From Leucosporidium creatinivorum (Eukaryota; Basidiomycota; Microbotryomycetes; Leucosporidiales; Leucosporidiaceae), in NCBI GenBank assembly GCA_001600635.1, contig BCKL01000032.1, positions 1-43,391 of the forward strand: 43,391 nt of DNA. The letters are read 5' to 3'. Under the pieces are notes generated by a model. That model was not told the origin of the DNA. It did no database searches and saw nothing but the letters and a program-made list of their open reading frames with translations. Below, piece by piece: positions 1-12,300 of the stretch. The stretch's first letter is position 1, and each line of letters opens with the position of its first letter. A program made the translations under genes and the position numbers.

Positions 1-17
1 CTCAACCTTTAACTCAC

Positions 18-977
18 CTCGACGTTGACTCGGTCTTGGATGTTGTTCGAGTTGAGGAGCGCGATCTGACGGTCGATGATGCCTGTCAGAGAGTGGGATT
101 GGGAGCATCAGCTTCCATCTCGACCCATCGCCGAGGTCCCGCAGCGCTCTCAGGCCGCGCTTCACCCTCGCTCATCACCGTTAGACCGAGGAAAATCAAC
201 TTGCAGTACTTGGAGTGGAAGGTTCCGACCGGAGGGACATGGTAGTTGACGACCTCGAGCAGGACGTTGGGAATCTCCTCGGGGCGAGGAAGCTGGACTC
301 GGTCGCCGCTGTACTCGTCTGGCTGCACGAGCTGGTGCGTCTTGAGCATCTGCTTGGGTGTCCCGCGGTCGTAAATGAGCTTGACGACGACTTTGGGCGA
401 ACCCCGCTCGCCGACCCTCCTCGAGAGCTCTTTGAAGGCCGAGACGATGGTGCTGGCGCTGTCCGACGACTCCCAAAAGTTGGTGGCAAAGAAGATCTCA
501 CGCTGAGCTCGAACGATGCAGTCGGCGTAGTGTCCGATGATGGTAGGGATGGGGGAGACGATGGAGAGGGGGATTACGCCGTTCGAGGCGATGAGCGAAG
601 GGGAGACGAGACCGGCGAGAGGATCCTTCTCGAGGGTGCGGAGGACTTCAAGGTAGATCTATGAATGGTTGAAGAGGTCAGCTGTAGCTCAAAGAAGCTT
701 TCGCTGAACCCAGGCTCACCTTGAGGTAGAGGTCGCTCGGTCGAGTCGGGAAGTTGCCCAGAGTCGCTACCTGATCGAGTTCCTCCTTGGTAGGCTGTCC
801 ACCTTCAAGTTTGACCTTCTTGTGAAGCGTGAGCTTGTGGAGGAGCTTGCTAAGGCCGCGAGCCTCCGGGTGAAGCCCTCGCACGATGTCCTCAACCGCA
901 GAGGAGGGGGAAGCAGCGAGAGAAGTGGTCACTGTCTCCGACTCGGCGATGAGCTTCACGAGACTATCAGAGAGCAT
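18..977 (-). CDS. Phospholipase D-like HKD protein (3' part beyond window)
   Basis: Three exons are visible on the minus strand: 977-720, 658-205 and 82-18. A further donor (GTGAGT at 17) shows that the gene continues off the left edge. The joined protein reaches an HKD motif, HSKYCIIDR followed by IALLNSNNIQD, the His-Lys-Asp catalytic signature of the PLD/nuclease superfamily, which cleaves or transfers phosphodiesters through a phospho-histidine. Only the first HKD is in the window; family members usually carry two. Before it lies a typical fungal PLD stretch (IYDRGTPKQMLKTHQLVQPD). Intron 204-83 is GC-AG: only T|GCAAGT joined to CAG|GC gives the in-frame Cys-Ile-Ile-Asp. The start at 977 (MLSDSLVKL) is a conservative choice; the frame stays open to an ATG at 1127. 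Substrate and location cannot be read from the sequence. Confidence 0.85.
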
Positions 978-1829
978 CGTGTCGAGAGCGAGGTGAAGCA
1001 GGAGGGAGAGAGGGAGATGACGCTCTCTCACGCCTTGGGAGCTCGCAGCGGCGCCTGTCGCCAAGAATAGGGAGCGCGACGAAAGTAGGTGTTGAGCCAG
1101 AAACCAGCAAAAGCTACATGAGAGCAAAGAGCAGGCAGAAACGAATCAGTAGAGACTACTTTGCAGTCGAAGATCAACCCACAGAACGGCCTCTCATCTT
1201 CTTCTTCTCCCCTCCGCCGAGCCAAGCCAGTCGCTATTTCTAGTAGGCTCTGACGCCCGCGTATGGCTGCGCTCTAACGCTGTGATTTACCTGCGTAGCG
1301 AGGGGTAGTAAGGCTCAGACATGGGCGCCGAGCAGTCGCCGAGCATTCGCCGAGATCCCTTCGCGGCCTGTTCGGCGACTCCCTGGCAGGCTACAGAAAT
1401 CTGGAAGCGAGCAGAATGACTTTTCCGTCCGTCTAGTCGCCTACAGGTCAGCTCGACAACTCTGTAGCCCTCCATCGCGCTCGCTCCCCCTTTCTCGGCG
1501 AACCCCCTGATTTCTGCTCGGTTGTAACCCTCGCTCGGCGACCCTCAATCTCTGTACCTCGGTAGACTTTTGTTTCCTGCCGTTCTCGAACTGCAACGTG
1601 ACAAGTCATTAGTATGTCTTAGACCCCCAGCCTTCCCTCGACCAGCCCTCTGCCTCGTTTCGCTTCGGCCTCAACCTCGCGCTCGTCAGGCAGCAGCTTT
1701 TGCTCTCCTGCGTCTCTCGTTACTTCTGCTCCTGCTCTAACAGTCCCTAGCTCGCTCTTCGCTCGTTCTCACGCCCCAGGACCCCCGCCCCGCACCTCAG
1801 CGCGCTCCCCCTCCCTCAATCGCCTCGAC
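978..1829. promoter_or_regulatory. Intergenic region between divergent genes
   Basis: This stretch separates the phospholipase D-like gene (minus) from the Ser/Thr-rich membrane protein gene (plus) and must hold both promoters and 5' leaders. Around 1310-1560 it has many copies of a TTCGCCGA/TCGGCGAA-type motif, which also recurs in introns of this window. I found no protein-like reading frame beyond possible 5' extensions of the left gene, and no RNA gene. Confidence 0.5.
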
Positions 1830-3749
1830 ATGGCCTGCGTACCGACCACCAGCACGATCTTTGGACCGGCAACTGTGACACAGCTTGTGACTGCCACCGA
1901 TGGAGTCTCTACATCTCTTAGTCGTGTACCAGCAGCAGTGAGTGGGCCCCGAGCAAACAAGGGGAGGGGAATGCGCGCTAAGCTGTACTGACTGGCTCCC
2001 GTTCGACAGGTGCTCGTCAGTGGCTACTTTACTACAGTTGCAGGCGTCCGTACCGCGGTGCAGACTACTATCACGCAGCCCGCCGCAACGAGGTGAGCTG
2101 AACTCCCCTTGCCTGCTCGGGGCGGGGGCGACGGGAAGCACTTGGGGGTTCAGGAGAGACGCTGACCAGCGGTCACACGCCTAAATCGATCCACAGTACC
2201 ATCCTCATCCCTGTGACCACTGTTCGGACTTCTCTCCTCGTTACAAGCACTCCCGTTTCCCTCGTCGTCGCTCCCTGCACCGCAACTTCGTCCTCAAGCT
2301 CAACCACCAGCTCGACTACAACGGCTGCTCCTACTACGACGACAACGCGACCGGCAGTGCCCACTACAGTGCGTTGCTTCCTTTCCTAGCTCGAACCTCG
2401 GCGCTGACCTCGGCCTTTCGCAGACCGCTCCGTCCTCCACCAGACCACCAGTCACCTCGTCATCCACCACACCAGCCGCTTCCACTGCGCCGAGTCGCTC
2501 CACCATAACTCAGGTCACGACAATCCCCTACTCGTCGTCGAGCGCCCCATCCTCCTCCGCCTCCCGCGCTGCAGTCTCGAACCGAGCGGCTTCTACGCCA
2601 ACAGGAGCCATCGCCGGCGGTGTCGTTGGAGGTGTAGCCGTTCTTGTCATCGGAGCGTTCCTCATCTGGTGGTTCGGCGCCCGCCGAAACAAAAAGGACA
2701 AGGATTGGGACTTTCAGCAAGATTCGCTTTGGGATCCGGCGCTCGGCGGGGCGGGAGGACTGGCGATTGGGAAGCATCACAGTAGTGGGAAGCGGAGCAG
2801 CGGATACGGACGAGGAGGATCGAGGCATGGCGGGAGCGGAGGAGGGGGAATGGCCATGACCGAGTCTGCTGTCGCTAGCGGCGGCGCGTACGACGAGAAC
2901 AGGAGGAGTCGACCAGCGGATCAGCAGAACAACTACTACGCCGCCCTCCCTACACCACCGAGGCAAGAGACCGTCGCGCCTGCATCGAGCTCGTCGCATG
3001 GCGATCCCTTCGCGGCGGGCGCTGGAATGGCTGGAGTCGGCGCAATGGGGAGCAGGCACAGCCAGAGTCAACACCAACCTTACCACCACCAACAGAGGAG
3101 AGGAAGCGACGGTCTAGACGACCCCTACGGCGGGATGGACCTCGGTCGCGAGGAGGGCGGATGGGGCGTAGCGAATCGAATGCACCAGCAGCAGCAGCAC
3201 CCTGCACCTCCTCAACCTCAATAGTGAGCTCACTTCAGCCTCTTTTCCTCCCTAACCCCCGAGCTAATCTCTCTCCCTCACAGCGGCCACGCTCGGGCTC
3301 CCTCCTCCCAGCACTCTCGCTCTCCCACCATCCCTCGCGTCCCCGTCCCCGCCGAAAACCCTCTCCAAGCCGGTCCCTCCTCCTCTCAGCACAACCTCAC
3401 CCCATCTCCTCCTCCTCAAGCGCCCGAACCTCCTTCTTCAATCCCCTACCGCCTCCCCTCACCCGTCCTCCACTCCTCCGCCGCCGGCTCAGGACTCGGC
3501 TTCGACCCCTCGGCACCCATGACCAATTCGCCCGCTCCTTCTCACATGTCGATGCCCGCTCTCGGAGCAGTATGGGGCGGCGGAGGAAGTGAGGTCGGCG
3601 AGGAGAGGCAGAGCGGCCAACTGAGGGTTGTTAATGAGTCGAGTGTGGTATCGGGGATGAGTGCTGAGGAGAGGAGGTTCGGTGGACAGAGCGGCGGTGA
3701 TGCTTATGGGGGGTTGACCGAGGGATTGGATCGTCATAAGAGCGTTTGA
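1830..3749 (+). CDS. Ser/Thr-rich single-pass membrane protein, wall-sensor-like
   Basis: Five exons (1830-1937, 2010-2092, 2197-2368, 2424-3223, 3284-3749) join in frame to 542 residues. The first ~200 residues are dominated by Ser, Thr, Ala and Pro, typical of O-mannosylated extracellular stems. One transmembrane helix follows (GAIAGGVVGGVAVLVIGAFL, then IWWF), with positive charges (ARRNKKDK) directly after it, which fits an outside-N, inside-C topology. The cytoplasmic tail is long and rich in Gly, Ser, Gln, His and Pro. This is the architecture of Mid2/Wsc-type wall-stress sensors and many uncharacterised basidiomycete proteins, but there is no WSC or other named domain, so the role is only suggested. 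No classical signal peptide follows the chosen ATG, so either the helix acts as a signal anchor or an upstream exon is missing. Confidence 0.78.
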
Positions 3750-4099
3750 GCTCGGACTTGAGAAAGCGAGGGCGCTGGCTCGCCCGACGCTCGCTTATGT
3801 GTGTTGTAGGACAACGGGATTATGATTAGCAAGGAATGCATTCGCTTCAGTATACTTTTGTCGTCGACGAGAGCGGCCGGGCCAGAGCGCGCACCGAGGG
3901 CCATCGCCGAGCGACGTTCGACTCGCTTCATCCCGTCGCAGATCTCGCCCTCGTCCCGAGCGTCAATCCGCTCGAGAAGTAGTTTAGCTAATGTCCATAT
4001 GCATTAAGAGTTGTAAGGAATGAGCACAGCTCGGTGGAAGGGGTCTTAGAGGAAAAATGCGAAGGAGGCGCCGAAGCGACGAGAGACGGTCTTGACGGT
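3750..4099. other. Convergent intergenic spacer
   Basis: This is the 3' flank shared by the plus-strand Ser/Thr-rich gene and the minus-strand GH16 gene. It should contain two facing 3' UTRs and terminators. I see no coding potential here. Confidence 0.5.
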
Positions 4100-5809
4100 C
4101 TACTGGTAAATGGCCAGGCTGCGGAACTTCCAATAGTTGTGCGATTGGTCACGTCCTTGTGCGAGGACGTCTGTTCGCGAGATAGATAAGCGTCAGCGAG
4201 GGAGCGAGGGAGCGGTTCGGCCGACAAAAAAAGCGGTACGTACAATCGGCGGCGGTGGCGAACCCAGTCTGCTCAGCGCACGAGCCGGGCTGTCCAGCGT
4301 AGGAGTTGTCCTGTAGATGGCTATAGGTAAGCATCGCAGCCGGAATGTCGCCGCCGAGGAGTAGCGCACTCACCTGGTTCCAGACGCCCTCGGCCCAAGT
4401 ACCGCCGAGGTTGGTGTTGATGATCATACCTGTGATACGACAAAGACGAGAGGTTCGATGATAGAAGAGGTCGGAGAAGCAGGCGCCGGAAAGGGTGGAG
4501 GAGGGGCAGGAAGGGCGGAGAGACGAGGGAGCAAGAGGGTCAGCAGAGGGCGAAGACTAGGCGAGTACAGTCCAAACGCACCAAGGTTCTTGAAGTAGGC
4601 TGAAGGCTTGCAGGACGATGCCGAGATGAACATGTCGGGCGTTCCCCACGACGAAGGGTTGGGGTTCTGCTCAGTGATTTCGGAAGGGACCTTGCCGCGA
4701 AGGAAGAACCACGCCGAGATGCCTTTGTGCTCGTCAATCTCGAGAGCGTAGACTCCACCCTTGTGCTTGTTGGCTCCAATTCCGGCGGAGACCTTTTGAG
4801 TCGAGCGGAAGCCACAGCCCTGCGCCGAGGTGGCGTCGGCATCGCAGTTGAGGGCGTTGTCTCCAGCGAGCATCGGCGTTCCAGAGTAGCCCGAAGAGCC
4901 AGCCCAGCACCCTGGAGACGTGTGGACCGAGAAGGCGTTGTCCGATTGCCGTCCTACGTATCTGTGGCAGCGCCGAGTCAGTCGCGAGCGGCGCGGACGA
5001 CATCAATGGGCCAGACTCACTCGACGAGGTCGATTTCCCCACCAGCAGGCCACGTCTCTGACATACTAGTCATCCAAAAAGCCGACCATGCTCCACATGC
5101 TCTACGAAGCGAGGCAGAAGGTCAGTAAGCACTAAGAAAGCCGAAGCGCTCAGCCGAAGCCGATATCAAGTCGACAGTGGAGGGTAAGGGAAGTGGAGAA
5201 CGCACTGAGGCTGACGCTCGATATCAACGATGAAAAGTCCGGTGTTGTAGGTCCTCTTGCCGGTGAGCTTGATGGCATTTCGGCTGGAACCCGAATCGGG
5301 CGCATCGTCGACGCGAAGGTGCACCGTCTCGTCCTTCGGGTTGACCCAAACGAGCTTATCCTGCTTGGCAGTAGACTCGGAGACGTCTGTAGGCGAACAG
5401 CGGTCAGCGTTCGGGCCTCCAAACGTCGAAGCGGGGTCCCAGGTCGACCTCGGCGTTTCGTCGCCCTGCGCTCTGCTGCGCCGCCTTCTTGTACACAAGA
5501 CTCACATTTGGCGACTCCACCGTTATCGGATCCCTCTGCGTAGTCGAAGAGGTCAAGGAAGTCTTGTCCCTACAGCAAGCACGCGTTTCAGCGGAGGGTC
5601 AGCTCTTGGCGCGCAGGCGACGACCGTTGAGCAGAGGCCGTGAAGGGAAGGTGGAGTAGGGAGCTCACCTTGGCGAACGTCTCGAGGGTGTATCCTGATC
5701 CTCGCTTCTCGACAGTCTGCTGAGAGCGACGGTGCTTGGACATGGACGTGTGGGAGCTGGCGAGGGCAGCCGAAGCGCCGGCGAGCAGGAGGAAGGAAGA
5801 AGAGCGCAT
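4100..5809 (-). CDS. Secreted GH16-family beta-glucanase (paralogue A)
   Basis: Eight exons (5809-5669, 5569-5506, 5386-5206, 5101-5021, 4961-4582, 4429-4374, 4310-4244, 4170-4100) give 346 residues. A signal peptide (MRSSSFLLLAGASAALASS) opens the protein. The GH16 catalytic motif GGEIDLVE (E-x-D-x-x-E, nucleophile and acid/base) lies across the end of exon 4. Family landmarks continue through SVHTSPGC, the MIINTNLGGTWAEGVW strand and a C-terminal LAIYQ. GH16 enzymes of this fungal type hydrolyse or remodel beta-1,3(4)-glucans outside the cell, so a wall or secreted role is expected. The strand before the aromatic Trp block reads ERQPQACGAWSAFW where paralogue B has the usual AHIPTGFGTWPALW, so this copy is the more diverged. 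It is transcribed away from paralogue B across a 757-bp gap. Confidence 0.92.
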
Positions 5810-6566
5810 CGCTAGGATGTGCTGTAGTGAATGTGAAGAACGAGTGTAGAAAGAACGACGAGTCTGGTGGCGCCGGTCCAAACTGGCTCAGAGGAAGAGC
5901 GTTCGTCGAGAGAAAGGGAGAGGGGTGGGAGAGAGAAGGAGTCAGCGCCGAAATGAGGGAGGATGGAGATTGCCAGGCTACTCACGTTGCAAAGTGCGAG
6001 AGAGAAGAGTACTGAAGGGAGACAAGAGAGATGCAGAAAGAGCCAAGAGCACAAGCAGCGGAGTCGAAGGGAACGACTGCGAGAGACGACAAGTGGGCAC
6101 CCCTTGTCCGAGCATCGAAAGGTGGCCCGAGCTCAGACGGACACGAGTAAACACTACAGCATCAGAATCGAGCAAGCAGGATATGGCAGGAGAGCAAAGA
6201 GCGAGTAGTAGCTGGTCTGTACTGTAGACTGGCTAGCAGAGGCGACCGTTGGGCGTGTGCCTCGGCGCTGGACGCGTCGACCCAATTTCGGAATACACAC
6301 CATCAAGAATCCTGCTTCGGACCACACGCTACTACTAGTAATAGTTGATTCGATACGACCTGCCCGGCTGGACCTTCAAATAAACGACCACTCGACCGAC
6401 CCTGCGCTTGTGCCCCTTCTCCTTTCTTCGTCCTCCCACTCGTTTCTCCACCGCATCAACACTCGTTACAAGCCTCGACGGCCCCTCACACTCGTTCAGG
6501 TATAGACCTACGCTTCCCTGCCACTCAAACCCCACCTCGAACCGCTCAAGAACAGCTCCGCTCAGC
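5810..6566. promoter_or_regulatory. Divergent promoter of the two GH16 paralogues
   Basis: The region lies head-to-head between the minus-strand and plus-strand GH16 genes and holds both promoters. No convincing TATA box or coding exon was identified. An AT-richer patch at about 6300-6390 lies upstream of the plus-strand gene. Confidence 0.5.
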
Positions 6567-8373
6567 ATGTTGTCTGCACGCGCCGCTCCTTTCGCCATCC
6601 TCCTCGTCCTTTGCTTCGCTCTGGCAGCAGAGGCCAAGACATGGAAACTTAAGACTAACCTCAAGGTGTGTAGTACTTCCCTCCGCGGCCCTTCAGAGCT
6701 TCAGAGGCAGTAGAACGACTAAAGTTGAGCGACGCGCGGTCCCCTTGTTGTCGGCTCACCTTTTCGCTTGTTCTGCACCAGGGAAAGTCGCTCGTCAATT
6801 ACTTCGCATTCGAGTCCAAACAAAGCGACAATGGCGGAGTAGCGTAAGTCGGTGCAGACACTCGGTGTCGTACAGAACCTCGATTTCGGTCGTCGACCCT
6901 TGCATCGCCGAGAAGGCCGCTGACGCGTTGACGGATCATCTTTTCGCTCACCATGAATCCTCCTGTCGCTTTTTACAATCGTAGCTACTACAACTCGTAC
7001 GCCAACGCCAAGAAGAAGGGCCTCGTCAGCATCGCCAAGTCTGGCGCCGTGACCCTCCGAGTCGGCACCAAGAAGAACCAGGCCAACCGCGACTCGATCC
7101 GCCTTGTAAGTGGCCACACTGCTTCCTCGTATTATGTCAGACAGCTGACGCCTTTCCCAACCTTCCTCGACCGTCAGGTCTCCAAGAAGACCCACAACAA
7201 CGGAGGACTTTTCGTCTTCGACGTCGCTCACATCCCTACTGGTTTCGGAACATGGCCTGCGCTATGGAGCACTGGGTGGTCTTGGGTGAGTTTTCGCATT
7301 GCAGACCGCTCCGGACGCACTTGCCGGCTCGTTCATGCGTAAACGACTTCGCCGAAGGCTTCGCCGACCTGGCTCGTTCGGGCCCGAGCTCTGCGCCGAA
7401 GACAGCGCTGACTCCTTCTTCGACAGCCCAACGACGGCGAGATCGACATCATCGAGGGTGTGCACAACATCAACATGAACAGCATGTCCACCCACACGGG
7501 ACCTGGCTGCACGATGGGCACGTCCGGCTTCAGCGGCAAGTTCATGATGGCCACGGCGCAGAAGAACCAGTGCAACGTCTACGCTTCCGACTCGCAAGGA
7601 TGTGGAGTCCGCTCGGCTTCCAAGAGCTCGTACGGCCCCAACTTCAACAAGAAGGGAGGAGGAGTCTTCGCTCTTCTTTGGGCTAAGGAGGGCATCAAGA
7701 TCTACCAATGGCCTCGCAACAAGGTCCCCGCCGATGTGAGTTGGTGCTCTGATGTCGAACAGCTTCACGGCTCCCCGACACTCTCATCGTCGCCCGGCGC
7801 TGACCGTCCTTCTCGTACTCTCGCAGATCAAGAAGGGCAAGCCCACTCCCTCGTCCAAGTGGGGCAAGCCCTCCAACTTTGTCGCTCCTAGCAGCTGCCA
7901 CCCCTTCGACCACTTCTACAACCAGCAGGTGAGTCGCCGCGCCCGGTTCCCTCATTCGACCTCTCGCCCGAACCGCTTCGGCGCCTTCTCTCTGTATCGC
8001 AGTCAGCTGCTGACATACCTCATATCCACCCTCCTCGTTTCTTCAGATTGTCATCAACACCAACCTTTGCGGAACCTGTACGTTCTCTCCCCTTTCCCCG
8101 CCATCGCCGGACGCCAGCACTCTCGGCGCCGAGCCCCGGCTATCACCGCCCTCCCACTCGATCCCCAACGTCCAGCTTCGAGACTGACCTTCTCTCCTCT
8201 CTCCATCCACAGGGGCCGCCGGCGTCTGGCACCAAGACCTCTCCTACGCTGGCTCGCCCGGCTCTCCCGCCGACGCGACGGGCTACTCGAGCTGCGAGGA
8301 CTACGTCAAGAACTCGGGAAACAAGCTTTCCGACGCCTTCTGGAAGATCAACAGCATCAAGATCTACCAGTGA
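6567..8373 (+). CDS. Secreted GH16-family beta-glucanase (paralogue B)
   Basis: Eight exons (6567-6665, 6782-6843, 6985-7105, 7178-7285, 7427-7735, 7827-7928, 8047-8077, 8213-8373) encode 330 residues. A clear signal peptide ends near LALAAEA-type sequence (AILLVLCFALAAEA). The catalytic motif is GEIDIIEGV with both glutamates and the aspartate intact, opening exon 5, followed by THTGPGC, a Cys-rich middle (CNVYASDSQGCG), VINTNLCGTWAAGVW and the terminal INSIKIYQ. The expected activity is endo- or trans-glycosylation of beta-1,3(4)-glucan at the cell surface. The first intron sits at the same place as in paralogue A (before GKSLVNYF / GQDFLDLF); most others have moved, so the duplication is not recent. 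Confidence 0.95.
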
Positions 8374-9342
8374 TCCCACCTCCCCCGCCCTTGCACATAT
8401 CGTCGTTTCGTTTCTCCCCCCTCGTTCCTCCCTCCCTTCTTTTATAGCAGCAACACTCGGCGACTTCCGCCATCGGTCGGCCTGGCGCCTCGTTACCCAC
8501 ACTTTTCTTCTTTCACCTCAGTAGCAAAACTAGAGGAACCCCCCACTTCTTTCTTTCTGCACATTATTCCTATAGCTTGTCTGCTGCCGTCCGAAGCGAA
8601 CTGAGAGGCGACTTCGGCGAAGATGAGCTTGGGGCTCAACTACGAGGAAGAGTCATAGTATTGGAGATGAGAAAGGCTCCGCCTTCGTGTCAAAGCTCAC
8701 CCTCGAAGAGACGGCGAGCATCAAGTCGCCCGCTGGCGCCGCACCGGAGCTCGGCGAGAGATGCTTCGCTGACCTGGCTCCTTCTTGCACGTCGCCTCGT
8801 CGCCGTCGGTCCTGTTTCACTTACTCTTCAGACATCTACTTTTCAAGTCGGCGTCCTTGCCATGTCCTTTGAGCTGGCGTAGAGAGACGATGCTCCCTCG
8901 GCGATGGGAGAGAGTATTTCGTCGACGTGCGAGAAGTGCTGTGCGAGAAGTGCTTGACGATGCGGTGGTCTTGTTTCGCGGTGCACCGAAGCTCGAGACT
9001 CGGTCCTCGCTCCACGTGTCTTGTTTGCTCACTCGCAATCCTCTCTTCGCCGAGCACAAAAGGGAGGGCCATGGTATCAAAGTGCTGGATTATCTGTCAT
9101 ATCTGCTGCTGCAGCGAGGACTGCTACTACTTGCTGTGGGGTCACTACTATGAGGGGGGAGTCACTATACTACTACAGAAGGGGATCGAACTGCTCTCCT
9201 CCACTCCAAGAGTCCGATGGTGGGTTGGGATGGGGAGAGCGCAATGTATGGAGATGCTATATGAAAGAGGAAGCGACTCGAGAGACGCTGTTATGATGTT
9301 GAGTTGTGTGGGCGAAGACGAGGCGAGGAGAGGCGAGTAGGA
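8374..9342. other. Convergent intergenic region, no gene seen
   Basis: This long spacer lies between the 3' ends of the plus-strand GH16 gene and the minus-strand RNA-binding-protein gene. Its reading frames are short and arginine-rich and do not splice into anything recognisable. A 14-bp perfect tandem duplication (gtgcgagaagtgct twice) lies at 8927-8954. Confidence 0.45.
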
Positions 9343-12300
9343 TTAAGCCTCCGAGGGGTATGCGCCGAAGGGAGCGAACCCTCCGAACGATGAAGCGGGC
9401 GGTTGTTGTACAGAGGACGAGGGAAAGTTGCTATTGCTGTTGAAGTTGTTGCTGCTGCTGTGGTGGTGGGGAGGCTGATGCTGTTGTTGTTGGAAGCTCG
9501 ACGAGGAAGAGGGGAGGGGAGGCGACCTAGCCGAGCGGAAGGACGAATCGCCTCCGAAGACTGACTCGGAAGGACGAAGATGAGGCTGTGGGGAGGTGAT
9601 GGGTCCAGGTCCGTGGCCGAAGGTGCTCATCATGCTGCTACCGCCGCCGCTACCGTACATGCTCGACTCGGCGCCGAATCCTCCTCCTCCTCCTCCTCCC
9701 CCTCCCCCTCCTCCACCGCCGAGGGAAGGCGACGAGTGCGATCCTCCGCTACCGCCGCCGCCGTTATGCGAGACGCTCCCCGAACGAACACCGAGAGGGT
9801 TCTGCTCGACCACGACCTTGTCAGCTCCCCGCTTTCCTTCTCGCGCGAGCATCGAGAAACTCACCTTCGAGTACGAAAGCCTGATCCCTCCCTTGACGAT
9901 GCCGCCGAGGGTGTTCCCATACATCTCCGTCAAAGCCCGGGTAGCATACATGACGTCCTCGAATTCGACAAAGACGATGGGGCCGTTGGATTTGGAGCGG
10001 AAGGAGAGGCGACGGAAGCCGGGGCAGCGGGAGAAGGCGTTGCGGAGGCCTGTGAGCGAGAAAGGAGGGTCAGCGAAGAGAAAGGGAGAGGAAGGAGGAA
10101 GGGAAGAGCGCACTATCCTCGAGATGAGCGGCGCTGAAAGGTCCGGTCAGGGAGGGGAGAACGGCGGGAAGGCCGCCGACGTAGAGGGTGCTGTAAGGCG
10201 TCCAATCGGTCAACTCTAACTCTTCATCGCCGACAAAAGATGAAACTCACTTTTTCGGCGCATTCATATCAGCCGGATTCTGAGTCCTCGGAATCCCACT
10301 GCTCGCTCCGTTGCTCCCTCCCGCTCCCGGTCCTCCTTCGAACGCTCCTCCTCCTGCACCGATAGGCGGGCTCGTCGGTCCTCCTCCCCCACTCGCAAAG
10401 CCGAGCCCAAAGCCCCTCTGCGCCGAGCTCGTCGAGTACTGATAGCTCCCTCCTACTCCCGCGCCGAGGGGAGGAAGATGAGCCGGCTCGTCGTACCCTC
10501 CTCCCTCGTAGCCGCTCTCGAGCTGCTGCATCACTCCCTGTTGTCCCTGTCCTCCTTGCTGCTGAGCGTAAGCTGCGCCACGCATGAGCGGCGAGGAGGA
10601 GGTTGAGGTGGGCGATTGAGGAGGGGGGTCGTTCGAAGACTGGAAGGAGGAGAGGTGCTGGTGAGGGAGTGAGGGGTAGTCGGGCGAGGCGGAGAGGGTG
10701 CGCTCGCGGGAGTAGGCGCGTGAGGAGGAAGGAGGAGGGGCGGGACGAGGCCATCCCGCTCCGGCGGTGGTGGTCGTCGTAGCCGAGGAGGAAGAGGAGG
10801 AAGGGATGGTGTTGGTCGAGGAGGCGATGGTAGGGTAGCCGGGATCGTCGTAGTACTCCGCTGGTCGACCTCCGGCGGGACGGGAGCTCTCCCTCCTCGG
10901 TGGAGCGTAGGCGGAGGATTGCTGAGTCTGAGCCTGAGTCTGGGGTTGAGGAGGAGTAGGCGGAGGAGGGACCGAATGGAACGCCTCGAAGGCGGCGGAA
11001 TGGCGCGCTGCTTCCTGCTGTTGCTGTTGCTGTTGTTGCTGAGGAGGGGCCGAAGAGGAGGAAGGGCTCGAAGTCGAAGCCGCCTGACTCGCCGCCGTCT
11101 GCCTCGCGAGTTCGGCGAGTACGGCAGGAGAGAGGTTGCCGGCATTAGCGAGCCTCGCGAGCGTCTGCTGATCCAGCGCCGAGAGGGGGAAGCTCGGTCC
11201 CCCACCAGCAGCGGGTCCCACGCCCAGCTCATTACTCAACCCCCTCTTGGTATGCAGGTTCTTCTTGGCCATCTCGGCCTTCAACACATTGCCCTTCTCC
11301 GCGTCGACCTTCTTGCCACTCAACATATCCCTCGCATCCAACGCCTGGGCGCGCGAGTTGAACCTCGCGAACCCGATGATCTGTTTCCTCGTGCCGGCGG
11401 GGGAGCCGGCCGAGTCACGAGCGACGAGAGGGCCGAGGACGGAGGCGAGCGAAGAGGAGGACGGGTCGGTGGAGGCGAGGGGAGTATGGCCAAAGGCGTC
11501 TTCGTAGGCGATGCCCGAGGGGGAGGAGAGCTGCTCGGCGAGTCCTGTGCTGGAGCTCGAGGGGCCGAGAGGACCTCCGTACGGCTCGGCTTGATAAGGC
11601 GACGCGCTGGCGATTCCTGCTCCTGCGATCCCCGCGAGTCCACCGGCGTTGGGTCCCACGCCTCCTACGGCCGAGGAGATGGCAGCAGCAGCGGCGAGCT
11701 CCCTCTCCCGTTCTCGAGCGACGACGGTGGAGGCGGGAATCTTGAGCGTCGCGGCTCGGAACCCCGTGGCGAAGATGAACATATTCTGAAACTCGCGTCT
11801 GTTCGAGAGCGGGCAGAAGTGAGAGAGGTCAGCGAGGCAGCTCGGGTCGGTTCGATGAAGAGAAGAAGAGAAGAACGAGGCGGCGATTCAGAAAACTCAC
11901 TCGAGCATATCCTCGGGAAACCCCACGACAAAGATGGTCGAAATCTCCTCCTGCGCCGGCTGTCCCTCCACTCCCACAGCAGCACTAGGCGTACTCGCCC
12001 CCGTCCCTCCCACTCCTCCAGGCGTCGCTACTCCTCCCGCTCCCACCAACCCACCAACCCCGACGCCCAAAGCCCCTCTAGCACTAGCCTCAGCATACCC
12101 CGCTCTCACATACCCTCCCCGATCCGTCGGGATCTCCCTCTCGCGCTCTCTCTCCCTTGAGCGACCGGGACCGAACAAAGCGGCTGCTGCGACGGGGTTG
12201 GTCGGGCCCATGGGAGGGGAGAAGGTACCGGACGAGAGGGAGGCGACTGAGTGCGAGTCGCGAGAGAGGGAGGAAGCCATGGCGGTGGAGCCGAGGGGGA

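Noticed and set aside
8577-9340. Possible gene in the 969-bp gap
   Set aside because: Several overlapping short frames exist, but none has protein-like composition, plausible splice joins or a recognisable motif.
10919-12160. 413-codon plus-strand open frame
   Set aside because: It lies antisense to the long low-complexity exon of the RNA-binding protein and is an Arg/Ser/Glu-rich mirror of that exon. The minus strand carries both RRMs.
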